From an uncultured Clostridia bacterium (GTDB taxonomy: Bacteria > Bacillota > Clostridia > Oscillospirales > Acutalibacteraceae), in NCBI GenBank assembly GCA_937907605.1, contig CALCYI010000017.1, positions 1 through 64,000 on the forward strand: DNA of 64,000 nucleotides, written 5' to 3'. The notes beneath the pieces are model-generated. The model did not search any database. It was not told the DNA's origin and saw only the letters and a program-made list of their open reading frames with translations. Position numbers and translations under genes: made by a program. Numbering within the stretch: position 1 is the stretch's first letter; every line of letters starts with the position of its first letter. This document shows positions 34,764 through 42,716 of the stretch, piece by piece.

Positions 34764-35944
34764 GTTTCGGGATATCTTTCAATTTTAATAATTTTTCCTC
34801 TGAACTGCGGGAGCGTTCCGTAATTTCCTCTTATACCGCGCGGGAGCTTGCTCTTTTCAATATAGAACTCCATAATGTCCCTGTTCTGCACGGCGTACTG
34901 GTGCTTAGAGTCGGTATGGCGGTTTGCCTTCTGGTCGCAGAGTATGCAGTTAAGCTCCTTGATTTCGTCGCCGTCCTGAAGGGTTATACGGTATTTCGCG
35001 CCGATTTTCGTACCGTAGTACGAGCCGAGCGCGATACAGTAAAAGCCGTCAACCATACGGATACCCGTTTCCTCGTCGGTATAGCACTCGCTGCTGTGAA
35101 GGAGCTTGTACTGAGGCGAGCGCCTTGCTGTTACCGCGGTATAAATCGCATAGGTTTTCGTCTCTCCGCTCACGGCGGGAAGTCCGAAGCCCTTTAAGGT
35201 ATGGGCGCTTACGGTTTTACTGAGCTTGCTTTCGTTAACGCGGTCGCCGCGGCGGATAACGCAGCTCACTCTGTAAAAATACTCCGTGTCGTCCTTAACG
35301 TCGGTGTCAACGTAGAGCTTTTCGTTGATTTCGCCAATCATATTAAAGCTTTTGTTATCTGTGCTGCGGTAAAGAACTACCGTGGATACGCTCTCCGTCT
35401 TGCTGATTCGAAGCGTAACGGAATCCGACGCCGTGCGCGTTACCGCAACGGAAGCTGTGTTAACGCCGGTGGTGAAGCTGACCTCTCCGAGAGGCTCCAT
35501 GCTCACGCTGTTGTAAATCGAGAAGCGGTAATCCGTATCCTCCTCAAGTCCCCTGACATCAAACTCGCCCTGAGTCGCCGAGGCGTATTCCTCCCAGCGA
35601 TTGGTTATAATGTTAAATTTTGCAATTGTGTAGCTTAATACTACCTCTTTACTGCTCCAGCTTAAATGAGCGCTGTTAGTCGTAACGTCCTCGGCTTTAA
35701 CGGAAAAACCGTCCTTCGTTTTTACCGCGCCCCTCTGCGGGATTTTTGCTTTTTCCTCCTGCTCGCTCTGCTGAGTCGGGATAAGCCCGTTAAATATTGA
35801 GGCTAAATCCAGCGCGTAAGAACTTATGCTGCCCGATAACGACATAATAAGCACAAGCATTATGGCAGTCAGCTTTATTACAAACCGGTTAATAAAATCG
35901 TCTCCTTTTCGAGCTTTTGTTACTCTTTTGTAACCTTTGCTCAT
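34745..35944 (-). CDS. Secreted protein with fibronectin type III domains
   Basis: 399 residues. Basic N-terminus and hydrophobic signal segment (about 22-45). Two FN3-like domains: residues about 80-160 (TTNSAHLSWSSKEVVLSYTIAKF ... YRFSIYNS, in parts) and about 165-250 (SVTLRISKTESVSTVVLYRST ... EYFYRVSCVI). The C-terminal 130 residues contain GSYYGTKIGAKYRITLQDG and two cysteine pairs (SECYTDEE, NCILC) and are not recognised. Likely a cell-surface or extracellular adhesion or scaffold protein. Confidence 0.7.
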   Translation of the reverse strand: MSKGYKRVTKARKGDDFINRFVIKLTAIMLVLIMSLSGSISSYALDLASIFNGLIPTQQSEQEEKAKIPQRGAVKTKDGFSVKAEDVTTNSAHLSWSSKEVVLSYTIAKFNIITNRWEEYASATQGEFDVRGLEEDTDYRFSIYNSVSMEPLGEVSFTTGVNTASVAVTRTASDSVTLRISKTESVSTVVLYRSTDNKSFNMIGEINEKLYVDTDVKDDTEYFYRVSCVIRRGDRVNESKLSKTVSAHTLKGFGLPAVSGETKTYAIYTAVTARRSPQYKLLHSSECYTDEETGIRMVDGFYCIALGSYYGTKIGAKYRITLQDGDEIKELNCILCDQKANRHTDSKHQYAVQNRDIMEFYIEKSKLPRGIRGNYGTLPQFRGKIIKIERYPETEEDSE

Positions 35945-35951
35945 ATATGCT

Positions 35952-35980
35952 TTTATACCAGATTATTGCCCGTTTGTCAA
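35952..35980 (-). promoter_or_regulatory. Promoter of the FN3 gene
   Basis: Minus strand: TTGACA (35975-35980), 17-bp spacer, TATAAA (35952-35957), just upstream of the start. Confidence 0.75.
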
Positions 35981-36014
35981 ATTTTTAACCGTTTTTTGTG
36001 CCATTTGAGCGACA

Positions 36015-36034
36015 TTTGTCCGTTTTTTCGGACA
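36015..36034. repeat. 20-bp inverted repeat between divergent promoters
   Basis: TTGTCCG TTTTTT CGGACAA, a perfect 7-bp dyad upstream of the FN3 promoter and the ribU promoter. Could be an operator or a small hairpin; no regulator is implied by the neighbours. Confidence 0.5.
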
Positions 36035-36069
36035 ATTTCTTTTACAAATCTTAAAATTTGTAATTCCTG

Positions 36070-36097
36070 TTGACAAAACGCAAAAGAGGTATATAAT
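36070..36097 (+). promoter_or_regulatory. Promoter of the ribU unit
   Basis: TTGACA (36070-36075), 16-bp spacer, TATAAT (36092-36097), starting the transcript about 20 nt before the riboswitch. Confidence 0.8.
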
Positions 36098-36125
36098 AGT
36101 ATCGTAATTGAATATTACAAAAATA

Positions 36126-36244
36126 TTTCGGGGCGGGGTGAAATTCCCCACCGGCAGTTAAAGTCTGCGACTCCTTAACCGCTGTTAAGGACTGATACGG
36201 TGAAATTCCGTAACCGACGGTATAGTCCGGACAGGAGAAATATA
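36126..36244 (+). promoter_or_regulatory. FMN riboswitch (RFN element)
   Basis: Conserved blocks in order: GGGGCGGGGTGAAATTCCCC, ACCGGCAGT, AGTCTGCGAC, a variable stem (CCTTAACCGC/GTTAAGG), ACTGATACGGTGAAATTCCG, AACCGACGGTATAGTCCGG and ACAGGAGAAA. All six arms of the RFN fold are represented. FMN binding should favour the terminator at 36264 and shut off ribU. Confidence 0.97.
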
Positions 36245-36263
36245 TATTGCTTTGCAGTATTAC

Positions 36264-36292
36264 GCCCTGACTATATGTCAGGGCTTCTCTTT
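36264..36292 (+). terminator. Riboswitch expression-platform terminator
   Basis: Perfect stem GCCCTGAC / GTCAGGGC with loop TATAT, followed by TTCTCTTTT, 20 nt after the aptamer and before the ribU RBS. Confidence 0.85.
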
Positions 36293-36316
36293 TGCTCCAA
36301 AAAGGAGGAAATCACA

Positions 36317-36913
36317 ATGTCAAAAACACAGAAAAAAACAAGGTTAATCGCGGGCTGCGGCGTGCTTACCGCGGCTGCAATCGTGCTTCAGTATCTCGAG
36401 ATACCGATTCCTTTCATTCCGAGCTTCATTAAGCTCGACTTTTCGGATTTGCCTGAGCTGCTCGGCGCGTTCGCCTACGGTCCCGTTGCGGGTATTCTGA
36501 TTGCTCTTGTAAAAAACATCATTCACCTCGCGGTATCGCAGAGCGGATACGTCGGCGAGCTTTCAAACTTTATTCTCGGCGCGGTATTTTCGGGCGTTGC
36601 GGGCGTAATCTATAAGCGCAATAAAACCTGGAAGGGCGCGCTCATCGGCGGCGTAGTCGGCGCGGTATGTATGACTGCGGTAAGCTTTCCGTCAAACCTT
36701 TTCATCGTCTATCCGTTTTACTACAACTTTATGCCAAAGGAAGCCGTGCTCGGCGCGTATCAGGCGATAGTCCCCTCGATGAAAAGCATTGAGCAGTCGC
36801 TCCTCGTCTTTAACGCACCCTTTACCTTCATTAAGGGCATACTCTGCGTGGTTGCGTCAATGCTTATTTATAAGCCGCTCTCCCCCCTGCTCCATGGAAA
36901 AAGCGGTAATTGA
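36317..36913 (+). CDS. ribU: Riboflavin ECF transporter substrate-binding subunit RibU
   Basis: 198 residues with six helices. S-component that binds riboflavin and works with the shared EcfA/A'/T energy module, which is encoded elsewhere. Seen: FIKLDFSDLPELLGAFAYGP, the hallmark of the RibU group, and GELSNFILGAVFSG. The start at 36317 follows AAAGGAGG; the longer frame would run into the riboswitch. Control by the FMN riboswitch confirms the substrate. Confidence 0.93.
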   Translation: MSKTQKKTRLIAGCGVLTAAAIVLQYLEIPIPFIPSFIKLDFSDLPELLGAFAYGPVAGILIALVKNIIHLAVSQSGYVGELSNFILGAVFSGVAGVIYKRNKTWKGALIGGVVGAVCMTAVSFPSNLFIVYPFYYNFMPKEAVLGAYQAIVPSMKSIEQSLLVFNAPFTFIKGILCVVASMLIYKPLSPLLHGKSGN

Positions 36914-36961
36914 CAATAATTCCCTGATATGATAATATCGACTTCAAAGGAAGTTGGAAAT

Positions 36962-37489
36962 ATGATTGAAAAAATAAAAGAGCTGTTTTTAAAGTATAAG
37001 GAAATAATAAGCTACCTGTTTTTCGGCGTTGTTTCAACGCTCGTAAACTGGGTGGTTTACGCGATTATGGTAAGGGTATTTAATCTCGATTTGTCCGAGG
37101 TTAAGAGCACGGGCACGGGCAACGTTTTTATGTCCCTGCTCAGCGGCGATTCTGGCAAGGCAATCCGCCTGCTTTTTATCGCGAACTTAATTGCTTGGTT
37201 CGCGGCGGTAATAGTCGCGTTTATAACGAATAAGCTGTGGGTGTTCGAATCAAAAACGTGGAAGCCTAAGACCGTACTGCGCGAGCTCTGGGAATTCGTT
37301 GCGGCGAGGATTGCAACGGGCGCGCTCGAATGGTTCGGTATCCCCGCGCTCGTAATGGCGGGGCTCAGCCAGAGCTTCCTCGGGGTTGAGGGCTTCTGGG
37401 CAAAGGCGATAGTTTCCGTCGCGGTAATAGTACTCAACTACGTTTTCAGCAAGTTCATCATTTTTAAAAAGAGCAGGAAAAGCAATTGA
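36962..37489 (+). CDS. GtrA-family membrane protein
   Basis: 175 residues, four membrane helices: SYLFFGVVSTLVNWVVYAIM, LFIANLIAWFAAVIVAFITNKLWVF (in parts), FVAARIATGALEWFGIPALVM and KAIVSVAVIVLNYVFSKFIIFKK. GtrA proteins are thought to move lipid-linked sugars across the membrane for wall or polysaccharide glycosylation. The start 36962 is preferred (AAGGAAG upstream); 36929 is also possible. It may be read from the ribU transcript. Confidence 0.85.
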   Translation: MIEKIKELFLKYKEIISYLFFGVVSTLVNWVVYAIMVRVFNLDLSEVKSTGTGNVFMSLLSGDSGKAIRLLFIANLIAWFAAVIVAFITNKLWVFESKTWKPKTVLRELWEFVAARIATGALEWFGIPALVMAGLSQSFLGVEGFWAKAIVSVAVIVLNYVFSKFIIFKKSRKSN

Positions 37490-37514
37490 TATTTAAATAA
37501 ATATAGTTTATAAT
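37487..37514 (+). promoter_or_regulatory. fba promoter
   Basis: TTGATA near 37487 and TATAAT near 37508, spacer about 16-17 bp, in the gap after the GtrA stop; RBS TTAGGAGAT precedes fba. Confidence 0.5.
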
Positions 37515-37549
37515 ATACGCAACAAATTATAAGTTAGGAGATATATATT

Positions 37550-38491
37550 ATGCCACTTGTAACTACAAAGGAAATGTTCAAAAAGGCTTATGAGGGCGGT
37601 TACGCTATAGGCGCCTTCAACGTAAACAATATGGAGATTGTTCAGGGTATCACGAGAGCTGCGAAGAAGCTTGAGGCTCCCGTAATCCTTCAGTGCTCCT
37701 CGGGCGCAAGAAAGTACGCTTCCCACGACTATCTTGTAGCTATGGTAAAGGCTGCCGCTGACGAAACGGGACTTCCGATTGCGCTTCACCTTGACCACGG
37801 TCCCGACTTTGAGACCTGTAAGAGCTGTATCGACGGCGGCTTCACCTCCGTTATGATTGACGGCTCCTCCCTTCCCTACGAGGAGAATATCGCGCTCACA
37901 AAGAAGGTTGTTGAATACGCTCACGCTCACGGCGTTGTTGTTGAGGGCGAGCTCGGTACTCTCGCGGGTGTTGAGGACGACGTTGCGGTAGAGGCTGAAA
38001 ACGCTTCCTACACAAGACCCGAGGAGGTTTACGACTTCGCTACGAGAACGGGCGTTGACTCCCTTGCAATCGCCATCGGCACGAGCCACGGCGCATATAA
38101 GTTCAAGCCCGGCCAGAAGCCGCAGCTCCGCTTCGACATTCTCGAAGAGGTTGCAAAGCAGCTTCCCGAATTCCCGATAGTTCTCCACGGCGCAAGCTCC
38201 GTAAATCAGGAGCATATTAAGATGATTAACGAGTTCGGCGGCTCAATGCCGGACGCAATCGGTATCCCCGAGGATATGCTCCGTCAGGCTGCGGCAATGG
38301 CAGTATGTAAGGTCAACGTTGACTCCGATATCCGTATCGCTATGACCGCTGCGCTCAGAAAGCACCTCAGCGAGAACCCGACTCATTTTGACCCCCGTCA
38401 GTACCTTACTCCCGCAAGGAATCTCATTGAAGAGGTTGTTGCGCACAAGATTGACAAGGTATTCGGCTCCACCGGTCACGCATTTGACTAA
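37550..38491 (+). CDS. fba: Class II fructose-1,6-bisphosphate aldolase
   Basis: 313 residues. Zn-dependent cleavage of fructose-1,6-bisphosphate to DHAP and glyceraldehyde-3-phosphate. Motifs: GAFNVNNMEI (20-29), LHLDHGPDFETC with the catalytic Asp and zinc His, VEGELGTLAG with a zinc Glu, IAIGTSHGAYKF with a zinc His, and VLHGASSV. Codon use is strongly biased, as for a highly expressed gene. Immediately followed by the structured repeat at 38492. Confidence 0.95.
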   Translation: MPLVTTKEMFKKAYEGGYAIGAFNVNNMEIVQGITRAAKKLEAPVILQCSSGARKYASHDYLVAMVKAAADETGLPIALHLDHGPDFETCKSCIDGGFTSVMIDGSSLPYEENIALTKKVVEYAHAHGVVVEGELGTLAGVEDDVAVEAENASYTRPEEVYDFATRTGVDSLAIAIGTSHGAYKFKPGQKPQLRFDILEEVAKQLPEFPIVLHGASSVNQEHIKMINEFGGSMPDAIGIPEDMLRQAAAMAVCKVNVDSDIRIAMTAALRKHLSENPTHFDPRQYLTPARNLIEEVVAHKIDKVFGSTGHAFD

Positions 38492-38685
38492 GAGGCTGTA
38501 TCGCGGGCATAAACACGCCGCAAAAAAACGATTAAATATTGCTTAACCGAAAGTATTTCAAAGAAAGCAACCGAGAGCGAAACGCTCTCGGTTGCTTTGG
38601 CGTTTCCCGTTTTTTGCTCGGGGGCGGTACAAACGTACAGCTCCCGCTCGCAAGAAAACGGGATTCTGCTCCGCGCTGCAGCCTC
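38492..38685. repeat. Structured intergenic repeat, copy 1
   Basis: Starts the base after the fba stop. Closing stem GAGGCTG (38492-38498) / CAGCCTC (38679-38685). Inside: GGGCATAAACACGCC (38505-38519); a perfect 16-bp hairpin with arms 38564-38579 and 38583-38598, probably also the fba terminator; GGCGTTT (38599-38605) that can pair back to AAACACGCC; and a long imperfect hairpin 38606-38662 closed by GTAC-AAAC-GTAC. Shares all parts with the 59267 copy. Confidence 0.7.
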
Positions 38686-38711
38686 TTTTGTTCTCCGACT
38701 ACTTTATTTTG

Positions 38712-38740
38712 TTGACAATCCCGTGAGCATTAATTATAAT
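38712..38740 (+). promoter_or_regulatory. Promoter of the E2-like acyltransferase gene
   Basis: TTGACA (38712-38717), 17-bp spacer, TATAAT (38735-38740), then RBS GAGGAGG. Confidence 0.85.
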
Positions 38741-38769
38741 AAATTATATCCTTATGAGGAGGAATTATT

Positions 38770-40359
38770 ATGGCTAAGAGAAAAGACGTTATTAAAACCG
38801 AGCATTTCGGTATTCAGCGTAAAATCGTTGCGAATATGACCACCGAAAGCTGGCAGAATATCCCCCACGTTACCTATACCTACGAGCCCGACGTAACCGA
38901 GTTTATGGCGCAGTACAAGAGGCTCAACGAGGGCGTTGAAAAAGAAAACAAGGTTACCGTCAACACCCTCATGCTCAAGGTAATCGTTGAGGGCTTAAAG
39001 GCGTGCCCCGCGATGAACGCGCATATTGAATTCGACAGAAAATACGTAAGGGGCGCAATCCATACCCTTTCCGAGATTAATATTTCAATGCCCATGGTGC
39101 TCCCGACGGGCGAAATGATGACGATTAATCTCCACAATTTTGAGAGCAAAACCCTCGACGATATGGTGGATTATATCAAGGACGTACATCGCCGCATGGA
39201 GAACACCGACTTAAACGAGGTTATGTTCGACGTGTCGCTCGACAATACCCTTACGGGTCTTAAGGAGGGCAAAATCACCCAGACTATTAACCGCCTTATC
39301 GGCTCAAAAACGGGTAAGCACAAGGTTAAAACCCTTAAAGGCAAGGAAAAGCGCGAGTACGAGGCAATCCCCGAGACAGACCGCCTTACAAAGCACGATA
39401 TTGAGCAGGGCTCGATTACAATCTCAAATATTGGCTCCGTATACCGTGAGCAGAGGGGCGCGGCTGCGCTTATCGAGATTATTCCGCCGCAGGTTACCGC
39501 AATCGCAGTAGGCGCCGTTCAGGATAAGCCCGTCGTAGTAGTAAACGAAAACGACGAAAAGGAAATCGCAATCCGCCAGGTGCTCCCGTTCACTATCGTT
39601 TTTGACCACAGGGCGCTCGATTTCGGCGACATTGTTCCGTTCATTAAAAAGCTTGACGAGATTTTCGCCGCTCCAGAGGTTATGTTCACCTGGAAGCGCG
39701 AGCAGACTATTACGCCCGCCGAGATTGAGGAAATCAAGGTTGAGCGTATTGAAAGAGAGGCTAAGTTCGAGGAGAGCAAGAAGCGCGAAAGGGCAAAGCG
39801 CGAGGCTGAGCGCGACGCCGAAAAATACGCGGAGAAGGCCCAAAAGGCAAAGGCTGACGCCGAAAAGGCTTTAAAGGAAGCCGAGGAGCGCGCCGAGAAG
39901 GCGGAAAAGGAGCTTGCCGAGGCGCACGAAAAGGCGGACCAGAAGGCGCTCAGAGAGGCGGAAAAGGCTGAAAAGGACGCGCTCGAGGCTGAGGAAAAGG
40001 CAAAGCGCGAAATCGAAAAGATTAAGAAGGAAGCCGCCGAAAAGGCTGAAAAAGCCGTAAAGGAGGCTGAGGAGAAAAAGGAAAAAGCACTCCGCGACGC
40101 CGAAAAGGCGCAGGGAGAAGCGCTCGCCAAGGCTGACAAGGCGCGTCAGGACGCGCTGAAGAAGCGCCGCGAGGCTGAGGAGAAAAAGCAAAAGGCGCTG
40201 CGCGAGGCTGATAAGGATAAGAAGGAGGCTCTCGAAAAAGCCGAAAGAGAAAAGGAAAAGGCTCAAAGGGAGCTTGAAAAGGCTAAGGCTGAGGCTGAGG
40301 AGGCTGAAAAGAAGGCGCTCTCGGCTAAGGAAAAAGTCGAGTCCTTTAACGAGGAATAA
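38770..40359 (+). CDS. E2-type acyltransferase core fused to a 200-residue coiled coil
   Basis: 529 residues. Residues 1-305 resemble the catalytic (CAT-fold) domain of 2-oxoacid dehydrogenase E2 subunits: RKIVANMTTESWQNIPHVTYT (in parts), VTVNTLMLKVIVEGLKACP, GSITISNIGS, PPQVTAIAVGAV and the active-site region FDHRALDFGD, where His280 and Asp284 survive but the usual DHRxxDG glycine is displaced. There is no lipoyl or E1-binding domain. Residues about 325-525 are one continuous Ala/Glu/Lys coiled coil, TolA-like. No E1 or E3 gene is near. A standalone acyltransferase or scaffold role is possible. Confidence 0.8.
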   Translation: MAKRKDVIKTEHFGIQRKIVANMTTESWQNIPHVTYTYEPDVTEFMAQYKRLNEGVEKENKVTVNTLMLKVIVEGLKACPAMNAHIEFDRKYVRGAIHTLSEINISMPMVLPTGEMMTINLHNFESKTLDDMVDYIKDVHRRMENTDLNEVMFDVSLDNTLTGLKEGKITQTINRLIGSKTGKHKVKTLKGKEKREYEAIPETDRLTKHDIEQGSITISNIGSVYREQRGAAALIEIIPPQVTAIAVGAVQDKPVVVVNENDEKEIAIRQVLPFTIVFDHRALDFGDIVPFIKKLDEIFAAPEVMFTWKREQTITPAEIEEIKVERIEREAKFEESKKRERAKREAERDAEKYAEKAQKAKADAEKALKEAEERAEKAEKELAEAHEKADQKALREAEKAEKDALEAEEKAKREIEKIKKEAAEKAEKAVKEAEEKKEKALRDAEKAQGEALAKADKARQDALKKRREAEEKKQKALREADKDKKEALEKAEREKEKAQRELEKAKAEAEEAEKKALSAKEKVESFNEE

Positions 40360-40363
40360 TATG

Positions 40364-40398
40364 AACGGACGGTAATGGAATGCCGTCCGTTATTTTTA
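40364..40398 (+). terminator. Terminator of the E2-like gene
   Basis: Perfect 9-bp stem AACGGACGG / CCGTCCGTT with loop TAATGGAATG, then ATTTTTAT. Confidence 0.8.
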
Positions 40399-40404
40399 TA
40401 TTTG

Positions 40405-40433
40405 TTGACTATTAGTATTTTTTACTGTAAAAT
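40405..40433 (+). promoter_or_regulatory. Promoter of the transglutaminase gene
   Basis: TTGACT (40405-40410), 17-bp spacer, TAAAAT (40428-40433), then RBS AAAGGAACG. Confidence 0.65.
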
Positions 40434-40465
40434 TATATTACAGTAATAAGAAAGGAACGAAGAGT

Positions 40466-41896
40466 ATGAAAAAGCACTCTGTCCAGATATTAATATCGCT
40501 TATAATTATTTCGCTTCTGATAACCCCCGTTTTCGTATACGGCTATACGGAAACGGGCGAGGGCGAGGCTACGCTTTTGCAGGAGGGCAATTACGATATT
40601 GAAAGCGGTGCCGCCGCGGACTATTATACTCCGCTGAGGGCGCTCACTGTTTCCGCTGAAACGTCCACCTATAATCAGCTTATGGCTGTCAGCGCACAAA
40701 TTGACCTCAGGTCTTACAATATCCCGGTTGACGATATAGACGCGTTTTATTCAAACGTAATTAACGATAACCCCGATTTGTTCTTTGTTTCAAGCTCTTA
40801 TCAGTACAATTACTATCCGTCGACAAACTGCGTTGCCTACATTTTTCCCGCATATGCAATGACAAGCGGCGAAATTGCTGCGGCGCAGGAGATTTTCAAC
40901 GCAGGCAAGGAAAAGGCGCTCGCGCAGGTTGACAGCAGTATGGACGACTTACAAAAGGCGCTCGTGCTTCATGATTATATCTGCTCCGAGGGTATTTATC
41001 CCGTTTTGGAATACAACAGCAATAACGAGCTTACAAATGACGAGGACATATGGCACAGCGCGTACGGCTTCTTTTATAATAAGGTTGCTGTCTGCGCAGG
41101 CTTTACCCTTACATATTCGTATCTTTTAAAGCAGCTCGGTATCGACTGTGAATATGTCGGCTCAAACGATATGGGGCACGCTTGGAACAAGGTTAAAATT
41201 GACGGAAGCTGGTATAACGCAGACCTCACGTTTGACAACTTTGATACCGCCTCGGGCGTTAACACCTACGGCTCGGTAAGGCACGTGCATTTCTTAAAGA
41301 GCGACGATTATTTTGCTTCGGAAAGCGGCTCCTATCATACGGGCGGCGTAACCTATGACTCCTGCGACGCAGTCAGCACGACGTACGACAGCGCGTTCTG
41401 GGACACGGTTACCTCAAGGTTTTACGTTTTAAACGGTAATTATTACTATCTTAAGCCCGCGTCAAACTATTATTCCGTGACTCTTACAAAGCGCACGCAG
41501 GCAGGAGCGGAAACAACCGTTGGCAGCGCATTTTCCACCGCCTCCCTTGGTTATACAAGTAGCGGCGCTTCCTTTACCGACTCCCTTGCCCGCCTTGCAT
41601 ACCTTGATAACCGTTTTTATGTTGTTGCATCAAGGAATATATATTCCGTTCTTTTCAGCGGAACAAGGTATACGATAACCTCCGTCACTAACTACTGTAA
41701 CGGTCTTGGCGTAAACGACGATAATAACCTCTTCTGGCAGCCGTATAACGACAGCACTTCCGTTAACGTGCTTGATAAGCTTGAATATTACAATACTTAC
41801 CTTACCACGACTAAGGGCAGCAATTACAACAACTACCCCGACATAAACCTTGACGGCGTTATAAACGCAAAGGATTACGCTTTGATAATTAAATAA
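40466..41896 (+). CDS. Secreted transglutaminase-like protein ending in a half dockerin
   Basis: 476 residues. Signal peptide (1-26). A transglutaminase-like papain fold lies at about 150-265: KALVLHDYICSEG, catalytic Cys in KVAVCAGFTLTY, His in MGHAWNKV and Asp in WYNADLTFD. This triad in bacteria often makes a protease or peptidoglycan-related hydrolase. The Tyr/Ser-rich region after it is beta-strand-like. The last 20 residues (PDINLDGVINAKDYALIIK) match one type I dockerin Ca-binding repeat; a full dockerin has two. Its role may be anchoring, or a relic. Confidence 0.8.
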   Translation: MKKHSVQILISLIIISLLITPVFVYGYTETGEGEATLLQEGNYDIESGAAADYYTPLRALTVSAETSTYNQLMAVSAQIDLRSYNIPVDDIDAFYSNVINDNPDLFFVSSSYQYNYYPSTNCVAYIFPAYAMTSGEIAAAQEIFNAGKEKALAQVDSSMDDLQKALVLHDYICSEGIYPVLEYNSNNELTNDEDIWHSAYGFFYNKVAVCAGFTLTYSYLLKQLGIDCEYVGSNDMGHAWNKVKIDGSWYNADLTFDNFDTASGVNTYGSVRHVHFLKSDDYFASESGSYHTGGVTYDSCDAVSTTYDSAFWDTVTSRFYVLNGNYYYLKPASNYYSVTLTKRTQAGAETTVGSAFSTASLGYTSSGASFTDSLARLAYLDNRFYVVASRNIYSVLFSGTRYTITSVTNYCNGLGVNDDNNLFWQPYNDSTSVNVLDKLEYYNTYLTTTKGSNYNNYPDINLDGVINAKDYALIIK

Positions 41897-41976
41897 ACAA
41901 ATTTTTACACTATTATTATTTTCGTTTTTTTCCATACTATTAATGCCCGAAGAATTCGGACGCCGGAGGGAAAAAG

Positions 41977-42153
41977 ATGAAAACACAGACATCAAAAATG
42001 ATTATGAAGGGTGTCGGCGCAACGCTCGCGGTTTGTTCGGCTCTTGCTATGGTAAGCTCAACAAAGGCGGCTGGCGCAGGCACGAAAAAGGCGGTTAAAA
42101 AGACCGCTAACAAAATAGCTGATATGGTCGATTCCATTTCAAGCTTTATGTAA
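41977..42153 (+). CDS. Small 58-residue peptide with an N-terminal hydrophobic helix
   Basis: Not recognised. ATG at 41977 after RBS GGAGGG, TAA at 42151-42153, then a strong terminator, so this is a complete gene unit despite its size. Residues 1-10 are polar with Lys, about 11-27 are hydrophobic (GVGATLAVCSALAMVSS) and the remainder is Lys/Ala-rich, ending ADMVDSISSFM as a possible amphipathic helix. It may be a small membrane protein or secreted peptide. No immunity or export gene is adjacent. Confidence 0.65.
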   Translation: MKTQTSKMIMKGVGATLAVCSALAMVSSTKAAGAGTKKAVKKTANKIADMVDSISSFM

Positions 42154-42155
42154 AA

Positions 42156-42188
42156 GAAACCGTCCCGAAGGGGACGGCTTCTTTTTTT
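42156..42188 (+). terminator. Terminator of the small-peptide gene
   Basis: Perfect stem CCGTCCC / GGGACGG with tetraloop GAAG, extended by GAA/TTC, then a run of seven Ts. Confidence 0.9.
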
Positions 42189-42245
42189 CACAAAAGTATT
42201 GACAAATGTTTAAAATTTCTCTAAGGTATATGTAGAACGTTTGTT

Positions 42246-42716
42246 TTACAGCTGAATTATCTTCTGCCCCTTTATTCCGAGCAGGTGACGGCTGAACTCT
42301 ATTCCGTACGCCGTGCCGTCGGGGAATAAATCGAGCATCGGTATCATAACGAAGCGGCGCTCGGTATAGCGCGGGTGGGGTACGGTGAGGTTCTGAGTAT
42401 CAACGCTCTTATCCTCGGCGAGAATTACGTCAAGGTCGATTATACGCGGACCGTTTTTTATTTCTCTGACGCGTCCCATGCCCGCCTCTATGCCGAGGCA
42501 TACGCCGAGTATCTCGTTAGGCTCAAGCGTGCTTTCAAGCTCAATACACGCGTTATAAAACGGCTGCTGCTCCTCATATCCAACGGGCTCTGTTTCGTAG
42601 ATTTCAGAGCACCTGAGTATCTCGCATTTCGGTATCAGGGTGAACGCCTCGATTGCGTTTTCAATATTCTCTTTACGGTCGCCTATATTCGTCCCAATTC
42701 CTATTATATACTTCAT
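42246..42716 (-). CDS. folK: HPPK, 6-hydroxymethyl-dihydropterin pyrophosphokinase
   Basis: 156 residues. Transfers pyrophosphate from ATP to 6-hydroxymethyl-7,8-dihydropterin in folate synthesis. Start IGIGTNIGDRKENIENAIEAF, YETEPVG (near 45), NACIELE, GMGRVREIKNGPRIIDLDVIL with the Asp pair and PHPRYTERRFVMIPMLDL, all family signatures. Last gene of the fol operon, one base after folB. Confidence 0.95.
   Translation of the reverse strand: MKYIIGIGTNIGDRKENIENAIEAFTLIPKCEILRCSEIYETEPVGYEEQQPFYNACIELESTLEPNEILGVCLGIEAGMGRVREIKNGPRIIDLDVILAEDKSVDTQNLTVPHPRYTERRFVMIPMLDLFPDGTAYGIEFSRHLLGIKGQKIIQL

Noticed and set aside
42201..42230. Plus-strand TTGACA promoter after the small-peptide terminator
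   Set aside because: No acceptable -10 at 16-18 bp and no plus-strand gene downstream.
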